In this document: one piece after another, positions 24,783 to 32,472 of the stretch
Layout of the letters: each line of letters begins with the position of its first letter
How positions within the stretch are numbered: the stretch's first letter is position 1
Assembly: GCF_041908905.1 (NCBI RefSeq)
Contig: NZ_JAYREK010000008.1
Coordinates: 1 to 64,000, forward strand
Length of the DNA: 64,000 bases
Direction: 5' to 3'
Source of the DNA: Zoogloea sp041908905
GTDB lineage: Bacteria; Pseudomonadota; Gammaproteobacteria; Burkholderiales; Rhodocyclaceae
Program-made: the position numbers and the translations under genes
The notes under the pieces: model-generated
Told to the model about the DNA's origin: nothing
Database searches by the model: none
The model's input: only the letters and a program-made list of their open reading frames with translations

Positions 24783-25523
24783 TTACTGGTAGTACAGGCC
24801 GCCGTTGACGTTCAGGGTGGCGCCGGTGACGTAGCCAGCCAGTTCGGAGGCCAGGTAAACCACGGCCGCGCCGATTTCTTCGGGCTTGCCCAGACGCTTG
24901 ACCGGAACGGTGTCGATGATGCCCTGACGGATCTCTTCCTTGATCGCCATGACCATGTCGGTGCCGATGTAGCCCGGGGCGATGGCGTTGACGGTGACGC
25001 CCTTGGTGGCCAGCTCGGCAGCCAGCGCCTTGGAGAAACCGATCACACCGGCCTTGGCGGCGGAGTAGTTGGTCTGGCCAGCCTGGCCCTTGACGCCGTT
25101 GACGGAGGAGATGTTGATGATGCGGCCCCAGCCACGCTCGGCCATCTTCGGGGAGATGGTGTGGGTGACGTTGAAGAGGCTGGTCAGGTTGGTGGCGATG
25201 ACGGCATCCCACTGGCCCTTTTCCATCTTCGGGAAGAACTTGTCGCGGGTGATACCGGCGTTGTTCACCAGGATGTCGATCGGGCCGACTTCGGCGGTGA
25301 TCTGCTCGACGGCCGCCTTGCACTGCTCATAGTCGGAGACGTCGAAGCCGTACAGCGGGATCTCGAGGCCTTCGGCCTTGCGGGCTTCAACCCACGCGTC
25401 CTTGGCGGGATCGCCCGGGAAGAAGTTGCCGACCACGCGGACACCCGCAGCAGCCAGAGACTTGCAGATCGCGGTGCCGAGACCACCAACTGCGCCAGTA
25501 ACGAGAGCGATACGTTGCGTCAT
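24783..25523 (-). CDS. phaB: Acetoacetyl-CoA reductase (second copy)
   Basis: 246 residues. Short-chain dehydrogenase: TGAVGGLG cofactor loop, NNAG at residue about 88, INISSVNG with the catalytic Ser, NYSAAKAG (YxxxK), and C-terminal GATLNVNGGLYY. The PhaB subfamily reduces acetoacetyl-CoA to (R)-3-hydroxybutyryl-CoA with NADPH for PHB synthesis. It lies 39 bp after the other phaB copy and resembles it along its length; the two differ in the cofactor-loop and substrate-loop regions. Confidence 0.93.
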   Translation of the reverse strand: MTQRIALVTGAVGGLGTAICKSLAAAGVRVVGNFFPGDPAKDAWVEARKAEGLEIPLYGFDVSDYEQCKAAVEQITAEVGPIDILVNNAGITRDKFFPKMEKGQWDAVIATNLTSLFNVTHTISPKMAERGWGRIINISSVNGVKGQAGQTNYSAAKAGVIGFSKALAAELATKGVTVNAIAPGYIGTDMVMAIKEEIRQGIIDTVPVKRLGKPEEIGAAVVYLASELAGYVTGATLNVNGGLYYQ

Positions 25524-25538
25524 TTAACTTTCCTTTGT

Positions 25539-25546
25539 TGCACTGC
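25539..25546. promoter_or_regulatory. TGCACTGC core between the two phaB genes
   Basis: The 8-mer shared with the sites upstream of phaR and the phasin gene, here 16 bp before the second phaB start and close to its ribosome binding site. A PhaR site is possible but it lacks the second half of the dyad. Confidence 0.3.
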
Positions 25547-25561
25547 CAAACGGAAGCAGAA

Positions 25562-26302
25562 TTAGAACATATGCTGACCGCCGTTGATAGAGATATTGGC
25601 CCCGGTCACGAAGGCTGCCTCATCCGACGCGAGATAGGCGACCAGTCCGGCGATCTCTTCGGGCTTGCCCAGGCGGCTCACCGGGATATGCGGGAGGATC
25701 TTGGATTCGAGCACTTCCTGAGGGATGGCCATGACCATCTTGGTGCCGATGTAGCCCGGCGAGATGGTGTTGACGGTAACCCCGGCCTTGGCCACTTCGA
25801 GGGCCAGCGACTTGGTGAAACCGTGCATGCCGGCCTTGGCGGCGGCATAGTTGGTCTGGCCGAAGGCGCCCTTGATGCCATTGACCGACGAGACGTTGAT
25901 GACGCGGCCCCACTTGCGCTCGACCATGCCGTCCATGACCTGCTTGGTCATGTTGAAGACGCTGTCGAGGTTGGTGTGGATGACGGCGTCCCAGTCGGCC
26001 TTGGTCATGCGCTTGAAGGTCATGTCGCGGGTGATGCCGGCGTTGTTCACCAGCACGTCGACGGGGCCGATGTCGTTGGTGATCGCCTCGACGCAGGCCT
26101 TGCAGGCGTCGAAATCGGAGACGTCGCAGGGATAGGCCTTGAAGCCGTAGCCCATGTTGTTCATGGTCTGGAGCCATTCGGCGGCCTTGTCGTTGCCCGG
26201 CGAGTGGGTGGTGACCACCCTGTAGCCGAGCGCCGCCAGCTTGATGCAGATGGATTCGCCCAGACCGCCCATCCCCCCGGTAACCAGTGCTACACGTGCC
26301 AT
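25562..26302 (-). CDS. phaB: Acetoacetyl-CoA reductase (first copy)
   Basis: 246 residues from the ATG at 26302, preceded by GGAGGGAAACAAC; an upstream in-frame extension has no SDR homology. Catalytic Ser in INVSSVNG, NYAAAKAG (YxxxK), TGANISINGGQHM at the C-terminus. Reduces acetoacetyl-CoA to (R)-3-hydroxybutyryl-CoA, the monomer used by the PhaC encoded just upstream. A thiolase gene (phaA) is absent from the window, so the substrate must come from elsewhere. Confidence 0.95.
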   Translation of the reverse strand: MARVALVTGGMGGLGESICIKLAALGYRVVTTHSPGNDKAAEWLQTMNNMGYGFKAYPCDVSDFDACKACVEAITNDIGPVDVLVNNAGITRDMTFKRMTKADWDAVIHTNLDSVFNMTKQVMDGMVERKWGRVINVSSVNGIKGAFGQTNYAAAKAGMHGFTKSLALEVAKAGVTVNTISPGYIGTKMVMAIPQEVLESKILPHIPVSRLGKPEEIAGLVAYLASDEAAFVTGANISINGGQHMF

Positions 26303-26396
26303 GTTGTTTCCCTCCTCTTGGTTAGTAGTGATTGCGGGGCCACATCGTTGGCGGCCGCCGCGGGTTGAAACCTTGTAGATCGGTTTTTCATGTAAA

Positions 26397-26425
26397 TACG
26401 GCGCCGGACAATGGCCGGCGCCGTA
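26397..26425 (-). terminator. Hairpin between phaC and phaB
   Basis: An 11-bp perfect stem TACGGCGCCGG/CCGGCGCCGTA with a 7-nt loop, 12 bp after the phaC stop, followed on the minus strand by ATTTAC. The weak T-tract suggests partial termination or 3'-end stabilisation of phaC mRNA. Confidence 0.5.
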
Positions 26426-26437
26426 GCGTTTCATGGG

Positions 26438-28177
26438 TCAGACGGTTTCCTTGACATAGCGACCGGGCGCGGGCTCGATCACCTTGTACTTGGTGTTGCC
26501 CGGCTTGTTGCGGGCCGCCACCATGTCGCCGCTCTTCGGGCGCAGCCACTCGACCCAGTTGAGCCACCAGCTGCCCTTCTGCTCGGTGGCCGCGTCGAGC
26601 CACTCTTCGGGCACCGAGGCGGTGGATTCGCTGACCCAGTAGCTGCGGCGGTTCTTGGAGGCCGGGTTGATGGCGCCGGCGATGTGGCCGCTGGCGCCGA
26701 GCACGAAGGTGGTCTCGCCGCCGAGGAACTGGCGCACCAGGTAGGCGCTGGTCCAGGGCACGATGTGGTCTTCGCGGGCGGCCATCAGGTAGGCGGGCAC
26801 GTCGACCTTGCCGAGGTCGACCTTGACGCCGAGCATCTCGAGCTTGCCGGGGACGCGCAGGTTGTTCTCGAGGTACATGTTGCGCAGGTACCAGGCAATG
26901 AACGGGCCGGCGATGTTGGTGCTGTCGGAGTTCCAGTACAGCAGGTCGAAGGCGTCCGGGGTCTTGCCCTTGAGGTAGTTGCCCACCACGTACTGCCAGA
27001 TGAGGTCGTTGGCGCGCAGGCTGGAGAACACCTGGGCCAGCTCGCGGCCGAAGAACACGCCGCCCTTGCCGATGGTGGCCTCGCGACCGGCCACGGAGGC
27101 TTCGTCGACCAGGCAGCCGATCTCGCCGGCGTCGGCGAAGTCGAGCAGGGTCGTCATGAGGCTGAGACTCTCGACCGGGTCTTCGCCGCGGCCCTTGAGC
27201 ACCGCCAGCGCCGAGGTGAGGATGGTGCCGCCGACGCAGAAGCCCAGGGCGTGGGGCTTCTTGACCTTGGTGATGTCGCGCACGACGTCGAGGGCGGTGA
27301 TGGGGCCGAGCTGGAGGTAGTCGTCCCAGCCCAGGTGGCCCTGCTCGGCCTTGATGTTGCGCCACGACACGAGGAACACCGTGAAGCCCTGCTCCACCAT
27401 GAAGCGCACCAGCGAGTTGGCCGGCTGCAGGTCCATGATGTAGAACTTGTTGATGCAGGGCGGGACGATCAGCAGCGGGGTCTTGTGGACCTTCTCGGTG
27501 AGCGGCGCGTACTGGATCAGCTGGATCAGCTCGTTCTCATAGACCACCGAGCCCGGCGTGGTGGCCAGGTTGCGGCCGATCTCGAAGGCCGAGTCGTCGG
27601 TCATGGAGATGCGGCCCTTCTCCATGTCGGCGATGAGGTTCTTGATGCCCTGGGTGATGCTCTCACCGCGGGTCTCGATGGCGGTCTGGATGAACTCGGG
27701 GTTGGTGGCCGCGAAGTTGGACGGGGCCATCGCGTCGACGTACTGGCGGGTCAGGAACTGCATGCGCTCCTTGGTGCGCCCGTCGGCGATGGGCAGCGCG
27801 TCGGCCAGCTTGGTGAGGTAGTCGGAGTTGAGCAGGTAAGCCTGGCGGATGTAGTCGAAGACCGGGCTGGCCGTCCATTCGGGGGCATTGAAGCGGCGGT
27901 CGCCGGGCGCCGGCTGGGCGACGGGCTGGGCCGGCTCGCCCGGGCGGACCTGGGCCATGCCGGTCCACAGGCGGGCGTGGGCTTCGGCGAGCTCCTGCTG
28001 CAGGCGGGCCATCTCGGAGGCCTCGGGGAGCGGCAGCTGCGGCGCCTGGGCAGGGGCGACCTGCTGGAAGGCGGCGTTCTGCTTGCCGAGAAAATCAAGA
28101 AAGCCGGCGGCCAGCGACTGGCCGAACTTGAACATGCCGTTGAGCGCCTCGGCAGACTGCTCGGGTGTGACAGACAT
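26438..28177 (-). CDS. phaC: Class I poly(3-hydroxyalkanoate) synthase
   Basis: 579 residues from the ATG at 28177, preceded by AAAGGAGATATGG. The N-terminal PhaC_N domain is followed by an alpha/beta hydrolase fold with the lipase-like box GFCVGG (catalytic Cys near residue 314), the catalytic Asp in AREDHIVPW and His in GASGHIAGAINP. It polymerises (R)-3-hydroxyacyl-CoA onto granules. The size and lack of a phaE partner fit class I (short-chain monomers). First gene of the PHA unit phaC-phaB-phaB. Confidence 0.96.
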   Translation of the reverse strand: MSVTPEQSAEALNGMFKFGQSLAAGFLDFLGKQNAAFQQVAPAQAPQLPLPEASEMARLQQELAEAHARLWTGMAQVRPGEPAQPVAQPAPGDRRFNAPEWTASPVFDYIRQAYLLNSDYLTKLADALPIADGRTKERMQFLTRQYVDAMAPSNFAATNPEFIQTAIETRGESITQGIKNLIADMEKGRISMTDDSAFEIGRNLATTPGSVVYENELIQLIQYAPLTEKVHKTPLLIVPPCINKFYIMDLQPANSLVRFMVEQGFTVFLVSWRNIKAEQGHLGWDDYLQLGPITALDVVRDITKVKKPHALGFCVGGTILTSALAVLKGRGEDPVESLSLMTTLLDFADAGEIGCLVDEASVAGREATIGKGGVFFGRELAQVFSSLRANDLIWQYVVGNYLKGKTPDAFDLLYWNSDSTNIAGPFIAWYLRNMYLENNLRVPGKLEMLGVKVDLGKVDVPAYLMAAREDHIVPWTSAYLVRQFLGGETTFVLGASGHIAGAINPASKNRRSYWVSESTASVPEEWLDAATEQKGSWWLNWVEWLRPKSGDMVAARNKPGNTKYKVIEPAPGRYVKETV

Positions 28178-28374
28178 CCATATCTCCTTTTTGGTGTTCG
28201 TCCGCAGGCGCACCGGTGGGTGGGCGGGCCGCCGCCCTCTCCGCTCGATGCTCTCAAGGAAACGCAGGGGCGCCCCAGGTTTTTTGCCCCACAAAGGGGG
28301 CGGGCTGGGCGGGGCACGGCCCTGGGGGCGCTCAGTTAAACCCGACGCAGCCTGCGGCCTTGTAGAATTCGTGT

Positions 28375-28599
28375 ATGTATATTATTGCGATTGCCTGGTT
28401 GTATGTTGCGGTGCTGGCTGCCGCATCCGATACGACCGTCATTGGCGGGATCCTGACCTTCGTCTTCTATGGCGTTGCGCCGCTCTCCCTGTTTCTCTGG
28501 CTGTTCGGTACGCCGGCCCGGCGCCGACGCTCAGCCCAGCGCTCGCTCGGCGAGGGGGTGGGCCAGGGCGATCGAGGCGATGCCGGCGGCGATCAATAA
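28375..28599 (+). CDS. Small membrane protein (conserved-type hypothetical)
   Basis: 74 residues: two hydrophobic segments (MYIIAIAWLYVAVLAAAS and ILTFVFYGVAPLSLFLWLFG), then a charged tail GTPARRRR. The pattern resembles small two-helix proteins I have seen in other betaproteobacteria, which supports coding. The last 69 bases overlap the 3' end of the convergent ZIP transporter gene, so the tail is low-complexity and poorly constrained. Function unknown. Confidence 0.6.
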   Translation: MYIIAIAWLYVAVLAAASDTTVIGGILTFVFYGVAPLSLFLWLFGTPARRRRSAQRSLGEGVGQGDRGDAGGDQ

Positions 28600-29343
28600 T
28601 ACCTGCTGGGCGGTGGCGCGCAATTCCGTTCGCTTGTGCAGCCCCGGAATCAGATCGGCTACCGCGACGTAGATCATACTCGCCGCCGCAAGGGCGAGGA
28701 ACACCGGCACCAGCTGCTGCATGTGGGACAGCGCGAAATACGCCAGGATGCCGCCGACCAGGGTGGCGAGGCTCGAAAGCAGGTTGAAGGCCAGCGCCTT
28801 GCGGCGGCTGTAGCCCGAGTGGAGCAGGATCAGGAAGTCGCCCAGCTCCTGGGGGATCTCATGGGCGATGATGGCCAGCGCGGTGACGATGCCGAGGGGC
28901 GTGCTCTCGACGAAGGCCGCGGCGATCAGCACGCCATCGACGAAGTTGTGGAAGGTGTCGCCCACCAGGATCAGCAGGCCGCTGCGGCCATGGTCGTGGC
29001 CGCCGTGCCCATGGCCGTGACCGTGCTGGTGGCTGTGGGGCTCGTGGCCGGCGCAGCCTTCATCGTGGCAGTGCCGCCACAGCACGAGCTTTTCGAGCAC
29101 GAAGAACAGCAGGATGCCGGCGAGGATGTTCATCGCGGCTTTCTCGGGGGATTCGGCGGCTTCGATGGCGTGGGGCAGCACCTCCAGGAAGGAAGCGCCG
29201 AGCAGCGCGCCGATGGCATAGCTGATCAGCACCGGCACCCAGTGGGGGCGCGCGGCGTAGGAGATGCCGGAGGCCACCAGCACGCTGAGCAGACCGCCGG
29301 CGAGACTCATCAGAACGATCCAGGCGATGGGCGTCATGGTCAT
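28531..29343 (-). CDS. ZIP-family divalent metal transporter
   Basis: 270 residues, seven to eight helices. Helix IV has HNFVDG and helix V HEIPQELGD, the metal-binding ZIP signature. A His-rich cytoplasmic loop (about residues 88-115: HCHDEGCAGHEPHSHQHGHG and continuing) lies between helices III and IV, typical of zinc/iron carriers. Inner membrane; imports or exports Zn or a similar cation. It overlaps the small membrane-protein gene at its 3' end. Confidence 0.92.
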   Translation of the reverse strand: MTMTPIAWIVLMSLAGGLLSVLVASGISYAARPHWVPVLISYAIGALLGASFLEVLPHAIEAAESPEKAAMNILAGILLFFVLEKLVLWRHCHDEGCAGHEPHSHQHGHGHGHGGHDHGRSGLLILVGDTFHNFVDGVLIAAAFVESTPLGIVTALAIIAHEIPQELGDFLILLHSGYSRRKALAFNLLSSLATLVGGILAYFALSHMQQLVPVFLALAAASMIYVAVADLIPGLHKRTELRATAQQVLLIAAGIASIALAHPLAERALG

Positions 29344-29397
29344 GGGGGTTTTGAAGTGGGCGGGCAGTATATCGCCAGTACGGGGCCGAGCCGGCGC

Positions 29398-30129
29398 TCA
29401 GGCCAGCCACACCAGCGACGCCATGCGGCCGGTGCGGCCGTCGCGGCGATAGGAGAAGAAGCGCCCGGCATCGGCAAGGGTGCAGGCGTCGCCCCCATGC
29501 ACGCTGGCGACACCCAGCGCGGCGAGGCGCTGGCGGGCGAGCAGGTAGAGATCGGCGAGCCACTTGCCGGCGGGGCCGGCGGGGCGAAAGGCTGCCGCGG
29601 CGGCCGGGTCGTCGGCCACGAAGGCCGCCCTCACCTCGTCGCCGACCTCGAAGGCATCGGGGCCGATGGCCGGGCCGAGCCAGGCGACGAGCCCGGCGGC
29701 GGGCACCCCCATCGCGCGGACGGTAGCCTCGATCACCCCACCCTGCAGCCCGCGCCAGCCCGCGTGGGCGGCGCCGACGACGGTGCCGGCCCGATCGCAC
29801 AGCAGCACCGGCAGACAGTCGGCGGTCATCACCACGCAGACGGCGCCCGGGCGACGGGACACCGCCGCGTCGGCGTCGGGCACCCCAGCATGGCTGGCGA
29901 GGTCGACCACCGTCGTGCCATGCACCTGATTGAGCCAGCACGGCTCGGCGGGCAGCAGGCCGCGCAGGCGGGCCCGGTTGGCGGCGACCACCGCCGGGTC
30001 GTCGCCCACGTGGGTGCCGAGGTTGAGGCTGTCGAAGGGCGCCGTGCCGACACCGCCGGCGCGGGTGGTGGACAGGGCCTTGACGTTGGCCGGCGCGGGC
30101 CAGGCGGGGACGATCCAGGCGTCGCTCAT
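29398..30129 (-). CDS. pgeF: Peptidoglycan editing factor PgeF (YfiH/DUF152, multicopper-type fold)
   Basis: 243 residues. Conserved metal-site segments: NLGTHVGDDPA, TADCLPVLLCD (Cys) and AAHAGWRGLQGG (His). Family members are purine nucleoside phosphorylase/laccase-like cytoplasmic enzymes that remove mis-incorporated residues from peptidoglycan precursors. Its start overlaps the rluD stop (ATGA), and the rluD-pgeF pair is a common gene order. Confidence 0.93.
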   Translation of the reverse strand: MSDAWIVPAWPAPANVKALSTTRAGGVGTAPFDSLNLGTHVGDDPAVVAANRARLRGLLPAEPCWLNQVHGTTVVDLASHAGVPDADAAVSRRPGAVCVVMTADCLPVLLCDRAGTVVGAAHAGWRGLQGGVIEATVRAMGVPAAGLVAWLGPAIGPDAFEVGDEVRAAFVADDPAAAAAFRPAGPAGKWLADLYLLARQRLAALGVASVHGGDACTLADAGRFFSYRRDGRTGRMASLVWLA

Positions 30130-31088
30130 GGCGCCTCCCCGCGGAGCCGGCGCAGCAGGCCGTCGAAATCGGCCGGCAGCGGCGACTGCCAGCGGCAGGC
30201 CTCGCCGCTGCGCGGGTGGATCAGGCCGAGCTGCCAGGCATGCAGCGCCTGGCGCGGGAAGGCGTCGAGGCGCGGGTCGGCGCTCTTCGCCTTGCCGTAG
30301 GTGGCGTCGCCGACCAGCGGATGGCCGATGTGGGCCATGTGCACGCGGATCTGGTGGGTCCGCCCGGTGGCGAGCTCACACTCGACGAGGGTCGCGCGGG
30401 TGAAGCGCTCGACCACCCGGTAGCGGGTCAGCGCCTCGCGCCCCCCGGGCACCACCGCCATCTTGGTGCGCTGCACCGGATGGCGGCCGATCGGGGCATT
30501 GACCTCGCCGCCCGGCGCCGGCTCGCCATGCACGAGGGCATAGTAATGGCGCTTGACGCTGCGCGCCTGGAGCTGGCGCACGAGGTCGGTCTGGGCTTCG
30601 AGGGTCTTGGCGACGACCAGCAGGCCGCTGGTGTCCTTGTCGAGGCGATGCACGATGCCGGCCCGCGGCAGCTCGCGGAACGCCGGGCCGTGGTGCAGCA
30701 GCGCGTTGAGCAGGGTGCCCGACCAGTTGCCGCTGCCCGGATGCACCACCAGCCCCACCGGTTTGTCGATGACGACCAGGGTGTCGTCCTCGAAGACGAT
30801 CTGGAGCGGGATGTCCTCGGCCTGCTCGGCGAGCATGGCTTCGGAGGGTTCAGGGCTCACGAGCACCGTCTCGCCGCCCCACACCTTGGTCTTCGGATCG
30901 GGGGACGCACCGGCGATGGTGATCCGCCCCGACTTCAGCCAGGATTGCAGGCGACTGCGGGAGTGCTCCGGGAACAGCCGGGCGAGGGCCTGGTCGGCGC
31001 GCATCCCGGCGCATTCGTGAGGAATCGATTCGCGTTGCGGCGAAGGGGGAGAAGCGGCTGGGCTATAATCGACCCAGTCTTCTTCCAA
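30126..31088 (-). CDS. rluD: 23S rRNA pseudouridine synthase RluD
   Basis: Converts U1911, U1915 and U1917 of 23S rRNA helix 69 to pseudouridine. N-terminal S4 domain (MRADQALARLFPEHSRSRLQSWL), then catalytic motif HRLDKDTSGLLVVAK and the C-terminal GRTHQIRVHMAHIGHPLVGD. The start is uncertain: the TTG at 31088 keeps the family-length N-terminus and avoids running into divergent bamD; the ATG at 31004 would trim the S4 domain. Sharing 10 bp with bamD suggests overlapping 5' regions. Followed by pgeF with a 4-bp overlap. Confidence 0.9.
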   Translation of the reverse strand: MEEDWVDYSPAASPPSPQRESIPHECAGMRADQALARLFPEHSRSRLQSWLKSGRITIAGASPDPKTKVWGGETVLVSPEPSEAMLAEQAEDIPLQIVFEDDTLVVIDKPVGLVVHPGSGNWSGTLLNALLHHGPAFRELPRAGIVHRLDKDTSGLLVVAKTLEAQTDLVRQLQARSVKRHYYALVHGEPAPGGEVNAPIGRHPVQRTKMAVVPGGREALTRYRVVERFTRATLVECELATGRTHQIRVHMAHIGHPLVGDATYGKAKSADPRLDAFPRQALHAWQLGLIHPRSGEACRWQSPLPADFDGLLRRLRGEAP

Positions 31089-31098
31089 AGAGTTTTCA

Positions 31099-31905
31099 AT
31101 GGCGCATTTCACCCTGCGTAGTTTAACGCTTACCGGCTTCCTGCTGCTCGCCGGATGCAGCGGCCTCCCCGACATGGCGGACGAAACCGCCGGCTGGAGC
31201 GCCCAGAAGCTGTATACCGAGGCCAAGGAGTCGATGGGCGATGGCGCCTGGGAACGCGCCATCAAGATGTTCGAGAAGCTCGAGGCGCGCTACCCCTACG
31301 GCCGCTACGCCCAGCAGGCGCAGCTCGAAGTGGCCTACGCCTACTACAAGTCGAACGAACAGGCTTCGGCGGTGGCGGCCTGCGAGCGCTTCATCAAGCT
31401 GCACCCGAACCACCCCAACGTCGATTACGCCTACTACCTGAAGGGCCTGGCCTACTTCAACGAAGACCTCGGCCTGCTCGGGGCGCTGGCCAACCAGGAC
31501 CTCTCCGAGCGCGACCCGAAGGCCGCCCGCGAGTCCTTCACCACCTTCAAGACCCTCAGCGAGCGCTTCCCCGACAGCAAATACACGCCCGACGCCCTGA
31601 AGCGCATGCGCTACCTGGTGAACGCCCTCGCCGCCTACGAGGTGCATGTGGCGCGCTACTACCTCAAGCGCGGCGCCTACGTGGCCGCCGCCAACCGGGC
31701 CCAGGCAACGCTCAAGGACTTCCCCAACTCGCCGGCCAACGAGGAAGCCCTGGCCGTGATGATGCTCAGCTACGGCGCCCTCGGCATGCCCGAGCTGCGC
31801 GACGACGCCGAGCGCGTGCTGCGCAAGAACTTCCCCAACAGCAAATACCTCGGTGCGGGCCTGCCCAACGCCAAGGAGCGCACGTCCTGGTGGAAGATGT
31901 GGTGA
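31099..31905 (+). CDS. bamD: Outer-membrane assembly lipoprotein BamD (ComL)
   Basis: 268 residues. Lipoprotein signal with lipobox LLAGC (Cys19 or so), then five TPR-like repeats: WSAQKLYTEAKESM, YGRYAQQAQLEVAYAYYKS, HPNVDYAYYLKGLAYF, FPDSKYTPDALKRM, and the C-terminal KNFPNSKYLG. Essential partner of BamA for outer-membrane protein insertion. A TATAAT at 31064-31069 lies 30 bp upstream, inside the 5' part of divergent rluD, and is the probable -10 element. Confidence 0.96.
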   Translation: MAHFTLRSLTLTGFLLLAGCSGLPDMADETAGWSAQKLYTEAKESMGDGAWERAIKMFEKLEARYPYGRYAQQAQLEVAYAYYKSNEQASAVAACERFIKLHPNHPNVDYAYYLKGLAYFNEDLGLLGALANQDLSERDPKAARESFTTFKTLSERFPDSKYTPDALKRMRYLVNALAAYEVHVARYYLKRGAYVAAANRAQATLKDFPNSPANEEALAVMMLSYGALGMPELRDDAERVLRKNFPNSKYLGAGLPNAKERTSWWKMW

Positions 31906-31923
31906 TGCGCCCGGGGCTCCGTC

Positions 31924-32442
31924 ATGGATGAAGCCGTCCGCCAGGCCCTGGCGCGCTGGCCCGACGTGCCCCACTGCTTCGGCTGGCTGAGCCTGTCGCG
32001 GCGCGGGGAGTGGTGCGTGCCCGACGGCCCGATTCGCCACCCGGGCCTCGCGGCCTTCATCGGCCGCAACTACGAGGCCGATGCCGACGGCCGCTGGTAT
32101 TTCCAGAACGGCCCGCAGCGGGTCTTCGTGAGCCTCGCCTACACGCCGCGGATCCTGCGGCTGGCCGCACCGGAACAGTTGCAGACCCACACGGGCCAGC
32201 CCGTCGACACCCTGTCGGAAGCCTGGCTCGACGAGGAAGGCAGCCTGCTGCTGGGCTCGGAGCACGGCATCGCACTGCTCGACGACCGGGACCTGGCCGC
32301 GATGGCCGCCCACCTCGTCGGCGACCTCGAACAGCCCGACGGCCCCGTCGAGCTGCACTGGAACGGCCAGCACCTGCCGGTGGGGCGCATCGCGCGGGCC
32401 GACGTGCCTGCACGCTTCGGCTTCGTCGGCCAGCCGGCCTGA
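31924..32442 (+). CDS. Conserved-type hypothetical protein (unrecognised family)
   Basis: 172 residues, cytoplasmic, no signal peptide or membrane helix. Begins MDEAVRQALARWPDVPHCFGWL and contains GRWYFQNGPQRVFVSL; acidic with several Trp. It follows bamD after 18 bp on the same strand and is probably co-transcribed. The codon pattern (GC-rich third positions) fits its neighbours. I do not recognise a function. Confidence 0.75.
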   Translation: MDEAVRQALARWPDVPHCFGWLSLSRRGEWCVPDGPIRHPGLAAFIGRNYEADADGRWYFQNGPQRVFVSLAYTPRILRLAAPEQLQTHTGQPVDTLSEAWLDEEGSLLLGSEHGIALLDDRDLAAMAAHLVGDLEQPDGPVELHWNGQHLPVGRIARADVPARFGFVGQPA

Positions 32443-32472
32443 AACCAGGCCGGCGCCCTCACCCGGCGCGGG

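Noticed and set aside
26411..28339. Long plus-strand frame opposite phaC
   Set aside because: Shadow of phaC; no ribosome binding site or recognisable domain.
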